Shown one piece after another: positions 17,391-26,457 of a stretch of DNA of 64,000 nt. The notes below the pieces were generated by a model. It was not told the DNA's origin. It saw nothing but the letters and a program-made list of their open reading frames with translations, and did not search any database. The DNA lies in NCBI GenBank assembly GCA_035325645.1, contig DAOKZK010000003.1, positions 1 to 64,000 of the forward strand. The letters run 5' to 3'. Source of the DNA: Macondimonas sp035325645 (GTDB lineage: Bacteria > Pseudomonadota > Gammaproteobacteria > UBA5335). Positions within the stretch are counted from its first letter, which is position 1; each line of letters begins with the position of its first letter. A program made the position numbers and the translations under genes.

Positions 17391-17636
17391 TCAGCGTTTG
17401 TCGTGATAGAGCTTGTAACCCCACAGGCCCAGAACCAAAAAGATGCCGCCCAGTCCGAACGCCAGCTGCAGTTGAACATCGGCCTGCGGACTGAAGAAAT
17501 AGGCCAGCATCCGCCCGCCCCGCGGGATGGTGGCCGAGTAATAGGTCGCAATCAGGCACAAGCCGAACCCCAAGACCAGAAAACGGCTGCGATGCTCGAT
17601 CAAAATCTTGTTTTTTGCCAACCACCAGCGGCGCAC
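17391..17636 (-). CDS. Small two-span membrane protein, unknown
   Basis: An 81-residue protein with two predicted membrane segments (about 18-38 and 58-75) and a basic C-terminus (LYHDKR). The GTG start at 17636 is chosen because GGAGGAGAGG lies directly upstream; the open frame to 17711 has no better site. I do not recognise the family. It is convergent with purL (13 bp apart) and divergent from the methyltransferase. Confidence 0.6.
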   Translation of the reverse strand: MRRWWLAKNKILIEHRSRFLVLGFGLCLIATYYSATIPRGGRMLAYFFSPQADVQLQLAFGLGGIFLVLGLWGYKLYHDKR

Positions 17637-17775
17637 GTCCCTCTCCTCCGCCCGATTGCACCCGCCTGACCGATCCCCCGGAGCTGGACGGGTTTCCCTT
17701 GCCGTTATCATAAGCCAAGCACATCGCCGATCCGTTGCTTATACTGGCTGCACATAACATCACCCGCGATACGGT

Positions 17776-18621
17776 ATGGACGCCCAGCATCAACCCATCT
17801 TGGATTACTACCGGGAAAGCCACATCGACTACCAGATGATCTGGGGGAGTTTCCGGCATCTCGGCCTGCATTATGGTTACCATGACGCCGCTCATCGCGG
17901 CCACAATGCGGCCGTGCTCAACATGAATCGGCAAGTGGCCGACCGGCTGCAGGTGCAGGCCGGTCAGCGCTTGGTCGATGCCGGCTGCGGCATCGGGGGA
18001 ACCAGCATCTGGATGGCCGAGAATCGCGGTGCCGACGTCACCGGCGTAAACATCTCGCCCGAGCAACTGGCTCGCGCCCGCAAACTGGTCGCGGCCCGTC
18101 ACCTGCAGGACCGCGTCCGGTTCGTCCAGCGCAGCTACATCGACACCGGCTTGCCGGACGCGCAGTTCGACGGCATTTATGGCATGGAGAGCGTGAGCTA
18201 CGCCATCGACAAGCGGGACTTCATCCGCGAAGCCTATCGGCTGCTGAAACCGGGCGGGCGCCTCGTGATCACCGATGGGTTCAGGAACGACACCGCCTTT
18301 CCCGAGCATCTGCGCGGCGACTATCAGCGCTGGCTGGACGGCTGGGCGGTCGACAACCTGGCCGGCGCCCGCCAGTTCCAGGACGATCTGGCCGAACTGG
18401 GTTTTCGGAACATCCGCTTCGAGGACTCCCTCCAACGCGTGCTGCCCTCCTCCCGCCGCATGCACATCGCGGCAAAATACACCCTCTGGGGCGGAAAATT
18501 GCTCGAAAAGCTCCGCATCCGCACGCCGGTCCAGACCGGCAACATCATCGCTGCGAAGCTGCAATACCCCTGCCTGATCGGCCGTGCGTGGATCTACGGT
18601 ATCGTCACGGCCGTCAAATAA
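17776..18621 (+). CDS. SAM-dependent class I methyltransferase
   Basis: A 281-residue enzyme with SAM motif I VDAGCGIGGTS (about 72-82), motif II VTGVNISPEQL and post-motif LLKPGGRLVITDGF. The overall plan resembles the tocopherol/sterol/sarcosine C- and N-methyltransferase group (UbiE-like), acting on a small molecule or lipid. The substrate cannot be called. A TATACT -10-like hexamer at 17740-17745 lies 31 bases upstream. It appears monocistronic, and the nearest terminator is 250 bp downstream. Confidence 0.75.
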   Translation: MDAQHQPILDYYRESHIDYQMIWGSFRHLGLHYGYHDAAHRGHNAAVLNMNRQVADRLQVQAGQRLVDAGCGIGGTSIWMAENRGADVTGVNISPEQLARARKLVAARHLQDRVRFVQRSYIDTGLPDAQFDGIYGMESVSYAIDKRDFIREAYRLLKPGGRLVITDGFRNDTAFPEHLRGDYQRWLDGWAVDNLAGARQFQDDLAELGFRNIRFEDSLQRVLPSSRRMHIAAKYTLWGGKLLEKLRIRTPVQTGNIIAAKLQYPCLIGRAWIYGIVTAVK

Positions 18622-18963
18622 GGGGCCCTTCGATGCCCCCCCGGTGACCGATGGGCTTTGGCAGCTCATGCCGCCCGATCCGAATCTGCCGAGCCAGCTC
18701 ACCCGGGTGGGTCAGACTCTGTCCACTCAGGTCAGCCCAGCGGGCGTCCGAACGCACCGGCAGCGCTCAACTGTCGATAAAACAAGGCTGGCATCGGTAT
18801 TGCTTGGTCCATGACACAGGGATGCAGCAACACACACAGCCGACCACGAAAAGAACATCTCGCCTTTCGCCTCTAGCCCCCGAACCAAGGGGGCTTTTTT
18901 TCGGTTCGGTGTTTGCAGCCCACTTTCACCCGGACGCCACCGCACCCGCAGGGCCGCAGCAGC
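18622..18963. other. 342-bp gap: no gene; possible small RNA ending in the terminator
   Basis: No credible coding frame was found. The right half (about 18770-18901) is less GC-rich than its surroundings and ends in a classical terminator. That is compatible with either a long 3' UTR or a small RNA, and I see no known RNA family. Confidence 0.35.
18875..18901 (+). terminator. Rho-independent terminator
   Basis: AGCCCCC (18875-18881) pairs with GGGGGCT (18889-18895) around a 7-nt loop and runs directly into seven T. It is strong and reads on the plus strand, about 250 bp after the methyltransferase stop. Confidence 0.88.
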
Positions 18964-20211
18964 CTAGTCGGTCTCGGTCCGGCCCGAGCCATCCCGCGGA
19001 ACACTGAGGCCAGCCTGTTTCGAGGCCGCCCGCAGCGCCTCCAGCAGGGCCTGATCGGGCTCGCCGTCGAGAGGCAGGCCGGTGTCGCGCACGAAGCGGC
19101 GTATGGCCGAGCGACTTTCCTCGCCCAGCACGCCATCCACCCGACTGATGGGGTAGCCCAGCATCTTGAGGTGCTGTTGGATCTCCCGCCCGTCGGCGCG
19201 CAGGTAGCGTGTCACACGTGGCCCTTGGGCATGCAGCGGCGGGCCACCTGCCAGCCGATCCGCCAGCAGACCGACCGCGAGCGCATAGTTGGTCGAGGCA
19301 TTCCAGCGCATGATGACGCGGAAGTTGGGGTAGGTCACGAAGGCCGGCCCGGTGCGCCCACCCGGTGCCAGCAACGAGATCGCCTCGGGTCGATCCGGCA
19401 GCATTGATCCGTCGACGCGGCGGACGCCCAGCGCCGTCCATTGCGCGACGGGCTTGGATGTCTTGTACCCCGCATGCTCCAGCGCGCGCGGATCCTCGAG
19501 CACGACCTCCTCGCCCCATGGCTCGGTGGGACGCCAGCCCATGCGATTCAGATAGTTCGCTGCCGATGCCAGCGCATCGGGGAGACTGCGCCACAAATCG
19601 ATGCGGCCGTCCCGATCATAGTCCACGGCATAGTGACGCATGGTCGTGGGCATGAATTGGGTGTGTCCCATTGCGCCGGCCCACGAACCACGCAGATCCG
19701 CCAGATCCAGTCGCCCTTCATCGACCATGGCCACGGCGTCGATCAACTGCCGGCTGAACATGCGACTGCGCCGCGCATCGCATGCCAAGGTCGCCAGCGC
19801 ATCGAGGGTGGGAATATCACCGAAGTAGTTGCCGAAGTTGGTCTCCAGCCCCCAGAACGCAACCAGGTACTCGGGCGGTATGCCGTATTCCGCCTGTAGG
19901 CGCGCGAGCAGCGGGCGATGCTGTTCCAGCACCGCCTGGCCGTTTTGCAGGCGCGTCGGGCTGATGCTGCGCTCGAGGTAATCCCAGAAACTGGAAACGA
20001 ATTCGCTTTGCCCGCCACGATCCGTGCGGATGACATCAGGACGCTGACGTATGCCGGCGAAGGCAACCGCGAGCGTCTCGGATCGCACACCCGCTTGCCG
20101 CGCCTGATTGCGCAGATCGCCGACACAGGCTTCAAATGACGAGGCCGCCGCGTTGCCCGCAGCCAATGTGAGCAGCAATCCCACCAAACTTGAAAGGCCG
20201 TATTTCCGCAT
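18964..20211 (-). CDS. mltB: Lytic murein transglycosylase, MltB family with peptidoglycan-binding domain
   Basis: A 415-residue periplasmic enzyme that cleaves peptidoglycan to 1,6-anhydro products. A signal peptide (about 1-23) precedes the SLT-3 catalytic domain, with the catalytic Glu in FWGLETNFGNY and a GAMGHTQFMPTTM block. A C-terminal peptidoglycan-binding helical domain follows (about 345-400, including VDGVLGEESRSAIRRF). No lipobox is present, so it is probably soluble, unlike E. coli MltB. The start MRKYG at 20211 has GGAAG upstream and is preferred to 20223. Confidence 0.88.
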   Translation of the reverse strand: MRKYGLSSLVGLLLTLAAGNAAASSFEACVGDLRNQARQAGVRSETLAVAFAGIRQRPDVIRTDRGGQSEFVSSFWDYLERSISPTRLQNGQAVLEQHRPLLARLQAEYGIPPEYLVAFWGLETNFGNYFGDIPTLDALATLACDARRSRMFSRQLIDAVAMVDEGRLDLADLRGSWAGAMGHTQFMPTTMRHYAVDYDRDGRIDLWRSLPDALASAANYLNRMGWRPTEPWGEEVVLEDPRALEHAGYKTSKPVAQWTALGVRRVDGSMLPDRPEAISLLAPGGRTGPAFVTYPNFRVIMRWNASTNYALAVGLLADRLAGGPPLHAQGPRVTRYLRADGREIQQHLKMLGYPISRVDGVLGEESRSAIRRFVRDTGLPLDGEPDQALLEALRAASKQAGLSVPRDGSGRTETD

Positions 20212-20428
20212 CAATACTTCCACAGGATGTTCCTTGAAAAAAGCCAGGGTCTGGGCCGGACTGCGCGATGGATTCTGGGCACAGCAGGTGCGTTGTTCAA
20301 CTCCGCCCCGGCAGCAGCCGACAACGTGGGGTGACGGCGCGGCCCGGATCTGGTCCGCTTGTCATCGCACGGCAAGCAAACCCTGCAAGAATCATCTCAT
20401 TTCCATAACATCCGATGGGGGAGGTCCG

Positions 20429-21532
20429 ATGATCGACTTGCCACCCGACCGCGCGCTTGGAAAACTTCGATTGCGCCTGGTCGCCATGGCCTGTGCCGTC
20501 TTTGCGCCCACGCTCGCTCACGCGGACATCGCGTGTCCCGCCACTGCCGCCGCTCCACCCGACTTTCAGTGGGGACTGGTCGCCTATCACGTCAATTTCC
20601 CCGGGTACGAGTTGCAGGTCGATGACCTGGATCGCATGGCCGCCAACGGCATTCAGTGGATCCGCATCGATTTTGCCTGGGGACGCATCGAACCGGAGCA
20701 GGGCGGCGCGTTCGACTTCAGCTATTTTGACACCTTGGTCGCCGCCGCCCGGGCGCGTGGCATACGCATCGCCGGCACGCTCGGCAACGGCTACAACACC
20801 CGCGTCCGGCCCGTCGCGCCGCTCTGGACCCACAAGCTGAGCGGCCCGCAATACGTCGCCGCGCTGGCCCGCTACGCCGATGCCGTCGCGGAGCGGTACG
20901 CTGATGAGGTCGAGGTCTGGGCTCTGGAAAACGAGTTGCACATCGGCATTCTGCACGTCGCCCTGCAATGGCGGCATCGCATCTACCCGCCCGCGATCAA
21001 TCAGGAAATCCTGCGCACCCTGTCGCAAGCCGTCGATCGACGCGATCCCACGGCCCAGATCGTGCTGACCCTGAGCCCCAGCTTTCCGGGCTGGCAGCGC
21101 TTCGTGAGGGAATCGACCCAGCGCTTCCGCTTCGATGCGGTCGGGCTGTATACCTATCCCTCGTTCAATGCCGGCGCGTCGCCAACGGGCTTTGAAGCGC
21201 TGGTAGCAGACCAGATCGCCGATGCGAAGGATGCCTCGCCAGGGCGTGAGGTCCTGATCTTCGAGACCGGCTACCAGACGCCGCCCGACAAACCCAGGAC
21301 GCCGGAAGATGAAGGCGCTCTGCTCCTTGAGAATCAGGCGATCTACATCGAAACCATGGTGCGCTCCGCCATCGACGGTGGCGCCAAGGGTGTGTACTTC
21401 TACCAATATCTGGACAATCCGGACGAACTCATTCCGCGCGAGGAGGTGTTCGGACTGGTGAGGCCGGATCGCACGCCCAAGCCCGCGTGGGGACGCTATG
21501 GCGACGTCATCGCAGCCTGCAGCACGCCGTGA
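20429..21532 (+). CDS. Secreted glycoside hydrolase-like protein (clan GH-A fold)
   Basis: A 367-residue exported TIM-barrel enzyme. A signal peptide ends around residue 34 (TLAHA). The barrel starts FQWGLVAYHVNFPGYE and has IRIDFAWGRIEPEQG (beta-2 region). WALENELH supplies the likely acid/base Glu, and VLIFETGYQ supplies the likely nucleophile. Closest remembered resemblance is GH39/GH5-type; the sugar substrate is not determinable. GGGGGAGG precedes the ATG at 20429. The unknown exported protein 68 bp downstream may be its operon partner. Confidence 0.7.
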   Translation: MIDLPPDRALGKLRLRLVAMACAVFAPTLAHADIACPATAAAPPDFQWGLVAYHVNFPGYELQVDDLDRMAANGIQWIRIDFAWGRIEPEQGGAFDFSYFDTLVAAARARGIRIAGTLGNGYNTRVRPVAPLWTHKLSGPQYVAALARYADAVAERYADEVEVWALENELHIGILHVALQWRHRIYPPAINQEILRTLSQAVDRRDPTAQIVLTLSPSFPGWQRFVRESTQRFRFDAVGLYTYPSFNAGASPTGFEALVADQIADAKDASPGREVLIFETGYQTPPDKPRTPEDEGALLLENQAIYIETMVRSAIDGGAKGVYFYQYLDNPDELIPREEVFGLVRPDRTPKPAWGRYGDVIAACSTP

Positions 21533-21600
21533 GTGCATAGCCGGGAATCCCACCATCGATGGCATTTTGATAGCCGACCAGACTTCGCCGAGGCAACCGG

Positions 21601-22515
21601 ATGATACGCAAGCAACCCAACTGCTGCGCGCGCAATGCCGGATTCCCGCTCCTCTTTGCAGTGCTGCTGGGGTTCTGGACGACTTCAGCCGCCTTGGCCG
21701 CTCCCTGCCAGGACGCGCGCGGCATCGTCGCCTCTGGCGCCGATCTCAAGGCCCTCTCGGGCTATTACGTGGGCGGCGATCAGTGTTTCTATGACCCGAA
21801 CGGCATCGAGGCCATCGACGTGCCTCCCGCCGTTGGCGCCTCCGGCCTGCGTGCGGAGCGCTTGGTCTTCGTCAACGGCGCCAATCCGCAAGCCGATCGT
21901 GAACCGTATTTCCTGACGCTGCTGGCTCAGGCCCGCGACACGCCCGCAATCGGCGTCCTCAATACACAAACCAGCGATGACCCGTTCTCGACGCCGACCC
22001 TGCGCGGCACCTCCGCCGTCAAAACGCTGGAGTCCTTGATGCTCGAGTCTCTCGAAACGCGCCGAGAGGTGATCATCCGGGCCGGCAGCGGAGGGGCGCT
22101 ACCGGTTGCCGTAGCCGTCGCACGGGCCAAGGGACGTTGGGCCGCGCGGCATCATGGCCCACGCAAGCTGGATGAGGCCCTGCGCCAACTGCGCATCGAA
22201 ACCTTCGGCGGCGTCGGCGCCTTCTACCCGGACGGACCGCGCTATGTGCACTATGCGAACCTGCTGGATCCGAACGCGCAGAAGTTCGGGGTCCTCAATC
22301 CCTTGACGAAACCCGGCCATCACGCCGTGATCGCGATATTCCGCGACAGCCTGCCGCCCCTGGAAGCGGCCTACGAACCTCTGACTCCCGAAAACGAGCG
22401 CATCCTCTCCCATCACGGATTCGGGGTGTACAACGCGCATCAGGCGCCGTTCGACCGGATTTACCGGCTTTCGCTGCCGGTCCTCCCCTACACGGTCGTG
22501 CCGTTCGTTCGCTGA
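21601..22515 (+). CDS. Exported protein of unknown function
   Basis: A 304-residue protein that I do not recognise. A signal peptide is evident (hydrophobic 15-33, ending ALAA), with mature cysteines near 36 and 61 that could form a disulfide. RAGSGGALPVAVAVARA (about 160-176) and FVNGANPQ look like an alpha/beta fold, perhaps hydrolase-like, but no clear GxSxG or acid-His pair can be assigned. GAGG lies seven bases before the ATG. It follows the secreted glycosidase in the same direction. Confidence 0.6.
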   Translation: MIRKQPNCCARNAGFPLLFAVLLGFWTTSAALAAPCQDARGIVASGADLKALSGYYVGGDQCFYDPNGIEAIDVPPAVGASGLRAERLVFVNGANPQADREPYFLTLLAQARDTPAIGVLNTQTSDDPFSTPTLRGTSAVKTLESLMLESLETRREVIIRAGSGGALPVAVAVARAKGRWAARHHGPRKLDEALRQLRIETFGGVGAFYPDGPRYVHYANLLDPNAQKFGVLNPLTKPGHHAVIAIFRDSLPPLEAAYEPLTPENERILSHHGFGVYNAHQAPFDRIYRLSLPVLPYTVVPFVR

Positions 22516-22539
22516 GCAGCACGCGACGGATCGGCCGGC

Positions 22540-22845
22540 CTACAGCACGACTTCGAAGCCCTCGAATCGCGGCGGCCCGAGATACAGCGCCCGGTTCGCG
22601 CCACCTGCGTTGGCGTGGGCCGCACGGAAGGCTTCCGAGTGAGTCCATGCCTCGAACGCGGCTTGAGAGTCCCAGAGCGAATGTGAGGCATAGAGGGTGT
22701 GGTCTTCTTCGGAAGATCCACGGAGCAGACGAAACGAGCGGAACCCCGGCACGCCGGTGAGGTGGCTGTCACGTTCCCGCCAAAGCGTTTCAAACGCCGC
22801 TTCCTGGCCTCGCACAATGCGGAATCGATTCATGGCGATGTACAT
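22540..22845 (-). CDS. Antibiotic biosynthesis monooxygenase / IsdG-HmoA-like heme monooxygenase
   Basis: A 101-residue ferredoxin-like-fold protein of the ABM superfamily. N6, W67 and H77 occupy the positions of the Asn-Trp-His triad of IsdG-type heme-degrading enzymes, so heme breakdown to release iron is plausible. Other ABM members act on quinones or polyketides. GGAG lies six bases before the ATG at 22845. It lies 77 bp downstream of the SDR gene on the same strand and may be cotranscribed. Confidence 0.72.
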   Translation of the reverse strand: MYIAMNRFRIVRGQEAAFETLWRERDSHLTGVPGFRSFRLLRGSSEEDHTLYASHSLWDSQAAFEAWTHSEAFRAAHANAGGANRALYLGPPRFEGFEVVL

Positions 22846-22922
22846 GGGCGCTCCGTCCGGGGCGATGCGTCACCGTGAAATCCCGCGCCGCATCCATATG
22901 GAAACAGCGCGGGTCGGTTCAT

Positions 22923-23828
22923 TTACTTCTTGGCCTTCATGAGCAGCCCCATCTCTTCCATGGCGCTGCCGGGGATGATGAAGCCCTCGGTATTGCGGAT
23001 CTCGTCGAGGTGATCGCGGATGTATTCGATGGTCATGTTGTCGGGATTGAACACGCCCTTGGTCGCCCCGATGAAGATGCGTCCCACCCGGCCGGCGGCG
23101 GCCGAGTAGATCTCGCCGTTGACCTTGCAGGATTCGTGGCACAGATAGGCCACGATCGGAGAGACGAGTTCCGGTTCCATGCGGAACTGACTGGCCATGG
23201 GTCCCATCAGTTCCTCGGTCATGCGGGTCTTGGCACCCGGCGCAAGAACGTTCGCCTTGATGTTGTATTTCTGGCCTTCCTGCTTGAGGACGTTGGTGAA
23301 GCCGACGATGCCCATCTTGGCCGCCCCATAGTTGGTCTGGCCGAAATTGCCGAAGATGCCGGCGGCCGAGCTGGTGTTGACGATGCGACCGTATTTCTGC
23401 TCGCGCATCAGCTCCCACGCCGCCTGCGTCACCCAGAACGCACCCTTCAGATGCACGTCCAGAACCGGATCGAGAAACTCCGGCGACATGTTCTTGAAGG
23501 ACTTGTCGCGCAGGATGCCGGCGTTGTTGATGACGATGTCCACGCGACCAAAGGCGTCCAGCGCGGTCTTGATGATGGCCTGCCCGCCCTCGACGGTAGA
23601 CACAGTGTTACGATCGGCCACGGCCTCACCGCCGGCCTCGACGATCTCCGCCACCACCCGCTCGGCTGCCGTGGCCGACGAACCCGAACCATCGACGGCG
23701 CCGCCGAGATCGTTCACCACCACCTTGGCACCACGCGAAGCCAACAGCATCGCATGCGCGCGTCCCAAACCATTGCCCGCACCGGTCACCACCGCCACGC
23801 GCCCGTCATATCGCAGTAAATCGGACAT
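22923..23828 (-). CDS. Short-chain dehydrogenase, (3R)-hydroxyacyl-CoA dehydrogenase-like
   Basis: A 301-residue NAD(P)-dependent SDR. The Rossmann motif TGAGNGLGRAHA (15-26), NNAG and the catalytic YGAAK are all present. The long VVNDLGG-type beta-2 segment and overall length resemble the dehydrogenase part of peroxisomal multifunctional enzyme 2, which oxidises (3R)-hydroxyacyl-CoA. AAAGGAG precedes the ATG at 23828; the longer frame to 23861 has no such site. Together with the AMACR-like gene at 1.8-2.9 kb it hints at catabolism of branched or sterol-derived acyl-CoAs, though the two genes are far apart. Confidence 0.8.
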   Translation of the reverse strand: MSDLLRYDGRVAVVTGAGNGLGRAHAMLLASRGAKVVVNDLGGAVDGSGSSATAAERVVAEIVEAGGEAVADRNTVSTVEGGQAIIKTALDAFGRVDIVINNAGILRDKSFKNMSPEFLDPVLDVHLKGAFWVTQAAWELMREQKYGRIVNTSSAAGIFGNFGQTNYGAAKMGIVGFTNVLKQEGQKYNIKANVLAPGAKTRMTEELMGPMASQFRMEPELVSPIVAYLCHESCKVNGEIYSAAAGRVGRIFIGATKGVFNPDNMTIEYIRDHLDEIRNTEGFIIPGSAMEEMGLLMKAKK

Positions 23829-23943
23829 CTTCCCTGTCTCCTTTGTGAGTTCAACCATCATTCAGCCGACGCCACAAGGCGGTGGGCCGATCGTTAACAT
23901 TAGTGACCGAGCACGCTCCGTGCAAGGCACGCAGGCAAGCGCG

Positions 23944-24732
23944 TCACTCGAGCACCTGCCGTGCGTAGGTGGGTTGGATCGGGCGGTTGTTGTGGCCATG
24001 AACGAGGTGGGCGAAGCGCTCGACCTCACTCGGTGAAACCTGCGGATGGGCCTTCATGACCAGCCACAGGACCCCCTCTGAACACGGCGGCGTGGTCAAC
24101 GAACCGTTCACGCGCAGGTAGTCCGTCCGGCGCGGCAGCAGATCCGACGGGCGGACCGGCCCGGGCAGCTCCCGTATATCGCCGGCTTGTTCCGGGATCA
24201 GCGGCCAAACGGCTTCGAGCAGCGGATGGGGTGCGCCCGCTTCGTACAACACGGCGATGACCGCCAGATTGCCGGCCGGATCCTTGTGCACGAAATGGGC
24301 TTCCAGCGGATATTCGTGCCCCTTGATCCGGTGCTCGCTGGGCGTGTGGAAGTGGATCTGCTGCAGGACATAGCGCCGACCGTCCAGTGTGAAAGCCTCC
24401 TCCTGCTGGTTGTTATCGGGCTCGATCTGCACCGTATGGCCGGTGTTCACCAGTCGCGCTGCCATCGGCGCATAGTGCAATGCGATGGGATGCAAATCCG
24501 CGTCGATGGCCTGTTCCAGATCCACGGGCGACTGGTTGCGACCGCTGCGGCAGGCCTCGTAGTCGGCAGCAAGCTCACCCCAATGTGCCGGGCCGTCCGC
24601 ACCTGTCTCGTCATAAGTCCAATGCGGCGCGGCCCAGGTGGTCAGCGGCAGCGCCATCCATGACCACGCCGTCGCCCCAACCACCAAGGACAGACCCGCG
24701 CGCAGGCGGGCGCTCGATCTCTTGCGCATCAT
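23944..24732 (-). CDS. Alpha-class carbonic anhydrase, exported
   Basis: A 262-residue enzyme for reversible CO2 hydration in the periplasm. A signal peptide (about 1-35) ends near TTWAAPHW. The mature enzyme has HWGELAADYEACRSGRNQSPVDL and the zinc site in QIHFHTPSEH (two His) plus LEAHFVHKD (third His). GSLTTPPCSEGVLW, the conserved substrate-pocket block, is near the end. The ATG at 24732 has AGGAG eight bases upstream and is chosen over nearby in-frame ATGs. It appears to be a single gene. Confidence 0.92.
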   Translation of the reverse strand: MMRKRSSARLRAGLSLVVGATAWSWMALPLTTWAAPHWTYDETGADGPAHWGELAADYEACRSGRNQSPVDLEQAIDADLHPIALHYAPMAARLVNTGHTVQIEPDNNQQEEAFTLDGRRYVLQQIHFHTPSEHRIKGHEYPLEAHFVHKDPAGNLAVIAVLYEAGAPHPLLEAVWPLIPEQAGDIRELPGPVRPSDLLPRRTDYLRVNGSLTTPPCSEGVLWLVMKAHPQVSPSEVERFAHLVHGHNNRPIQPTYARQVLE

Positions 24733-24834
24733 CCTCATCGCTCCTGTTGAACACACAACCTTTCCGGAAGACATGGAGGTGCCTCTGCATGAGGCCACGT
24801 CCCCGCCCGGGTCGTTCGATGCCGCCGCACGGTT

Positions 24835-25965
24835 TCAGTCCGGGCACGCGGTATCGGTCTGGACCAGTTCCCGGAGCACGCAAGTGGCATAGGCGCCGGG
24901 CGGCAAGGTGAATGACAGTACGATGTCGTCCTGCGTCCAGTCCATCGCCCCGTCACGCGGGATGACCCGCAGCGCGCGCCGGTCCTGCGACAGACCGCAG
25001 CGCAACAGACCCGCCGCGAGTTCCGGATAGGCGGCGGCCACGCCAACCTCCAGCGCGCCGATGCGTCCCGCCGTCGGCGGCGCGTCCTTGCCCCACAGTG
25101 CGCCGGTCGGATGCAGATCGCCTTGCGCAACGCGTCGGGCGATGCCGCCGGGATCCTCGTCGTCCCCGAATATGAACCAGCTTCCCCGCCCATCCAGTTG
25201 CAGGACGTCCCCCGGCTCCGCCCGGTTCCACGTGCCCTCCCTCACGCGCTCCGCCAAGAGCTGGTTGTACAGGGCGCTGCGCGCGGCCGAGAGCAGCAGG
25301 TCCCGCATCGAACGGCGCGCCAACCGGCCGCTCGCAAACCAGGCCAGAGCCTGCCGCACGTTGTTGCCTTGTTCGCCGAAACGCTGCGGCCCGAAGTAGT
25401 TGGGAACGCCTTCTGTGAGCAGTCTTGCCCAGCGCGCCTCGGCGGCCGCTCGATCCCCCGAGACCTGTCGCACCCGGATCTGGAAACGGTTGCCCGTGAG
25501 TGTCCCGATCCGCAGCTTGCGGCGATGCGGCGCCACGGTGAGCAGCTTAACGCGATCGCCGAACAGCGCCGCCAGCTCCGTCGCCCAAGAGGGTTCCTCG
25601 CGCCCGGCGAGATCGACCGAAAACCATTGGCTGGTCAGGGCGCGCCGATCCTTGCGCCCGCCGTAACCCACGGCGTTGCGCGCAACCTCAGCCACACGCG
25701 CCAGGGCATCGGCGACCTCGGCCGTGTTGAGCTCGCGCTTCTGCAGGTGGATCAAGCGGTGCTGGCCGTCCCCATCCGGTTCGAAGCCGAGTTGCTCCTC
25801 CACCACGAAGTCATCCGGCGTGAGCCGCAGCGCGCCGCGCAGTGGCGGCTGGCCAAACGCGCCGGGCAGGCTCGCGACCTCACCCAGGCGCGCCGCATCG
25901 AGGGGGATCATGCCGCCGTCTCCGGACGGCGCGCAGGACGAGGTGTCGGGTTTGGCTTCAGTCAT
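24835..25965 (-). CDS. truD: tRNA pseudouridine(13) synthase
   Basis: This 376-residue enzyme converts U13 of tRNA-Glu to pseudouridine. The catalytic Asp lies in GYGGRKDRRALTSQW (about 99-113), and the NYFGPQRFG block is typical of TruD. It is the last gene of the pyrG-to-truD run; its start overlaps the ispF end by eight bases. The order ispD-ispF-truD is the same as in E. coli. Confidence 0.95.
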   Translation of the reverse strand: MTEAKPDTSSCAPSGDGGMIPLDAARLGEVASLPGAFGQPPLRGALRLTPDDFVVEEQLGFEPDGDGQHRLIHLQKRELNTAEVADALARVAEVARNAVGYGGRKDRRALTSQWFSVDLAGREEPSWATELAALFGDRVKLLTVAPHRRKLRIGTLTGNRFQIRVRQVSGDRAAAEARWARLLTEGVPNYFGPQRFGEQGNNVRQALAWFASGRLARRSMRDLLLSAARSALYNQLLAERVREGTWNRAEPGDVLQLDGRGSWFIFGDDEDPGGIARRVAQGDLHPTGALWGKDAPPTAGRIGALEVGVAAAYPELAAGLLRCGLSQDRRALRVIPRDGAMDWTQDDIVLSFTLPPGAYATCVLRELVQTDTACPD

Positions 25966-26440
25966 CGCCGACCTCGCGCAGCAAGGCCACCGCGTGCACA
26001 GCGATGCCCTCGCGCCGGCCGACGAACCCCAGTCCCTCCGTGGTCGTCGCCTTGACGTTGACGCGCGCCACCGGGATCCCCAGGTCTGCCGCGATATGCT
26101 CCCGCATGGCCGTCACATGCGGCGCGATCCGCGGCGCCTGGGCCAGAACAGTGACATCGACATTGCCCGGGCTGAGCCCTGCTGATGTGATCAGCGCCAG
26201 CACACGCCGCAGCAGGTCGCGGCTGTCCGCGCCACGCCAGCGCGGATCGGTGTCGGGAAAGTGGTGGCCGATGTCGCCCAGCCCGGCGGCCCCCAGCAGC
26301 GCATCGCACAGCGCGTGGAGCACGACATCGCCGTCGGAGTGGGCGATCAGTCCTCGACTATGGGCAATGCGGACTCCGCCGAGCGTCACGACGTCACCGG
26401 GGCCGAAGGCATGAACGTCGAAACCATGACCGATACGCAT
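25958..26440 (-). CDS. ispF: 2-C-methyl-D-erythritol 2,4-cyclodiphosphate synthase
   Basis: This 160-residue trimeric enzyme forms MEcPP in the MEP isoprenoid pathway. It starts MRIGHGFDVHAFG, with zinc ligands in DVH and HSDGDVVLHALCDALLGA. The family TTTEGLGFVGR block is near the C-terminus. It lies 17 bp after ispD and overlaps truD. Confidence 0.97.
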   Translation of the reverse strand: MRIGHGFDVHAFGPGDVVTLGGVRIAHSRGLIAHSDGDVVLHALCDALLGAAGLGDIGHHFPDTDPRWRGADSRDLLRRVLALITSAGLSPGNVDVTVLAQAPRIAPHVTAMREHIAADLGIPVARVNVKATTTEGLGFVGRREGIAVHAVALLREVGDD

Positions 26441-26457
26441 GAAGGCTCCGGAACGCG

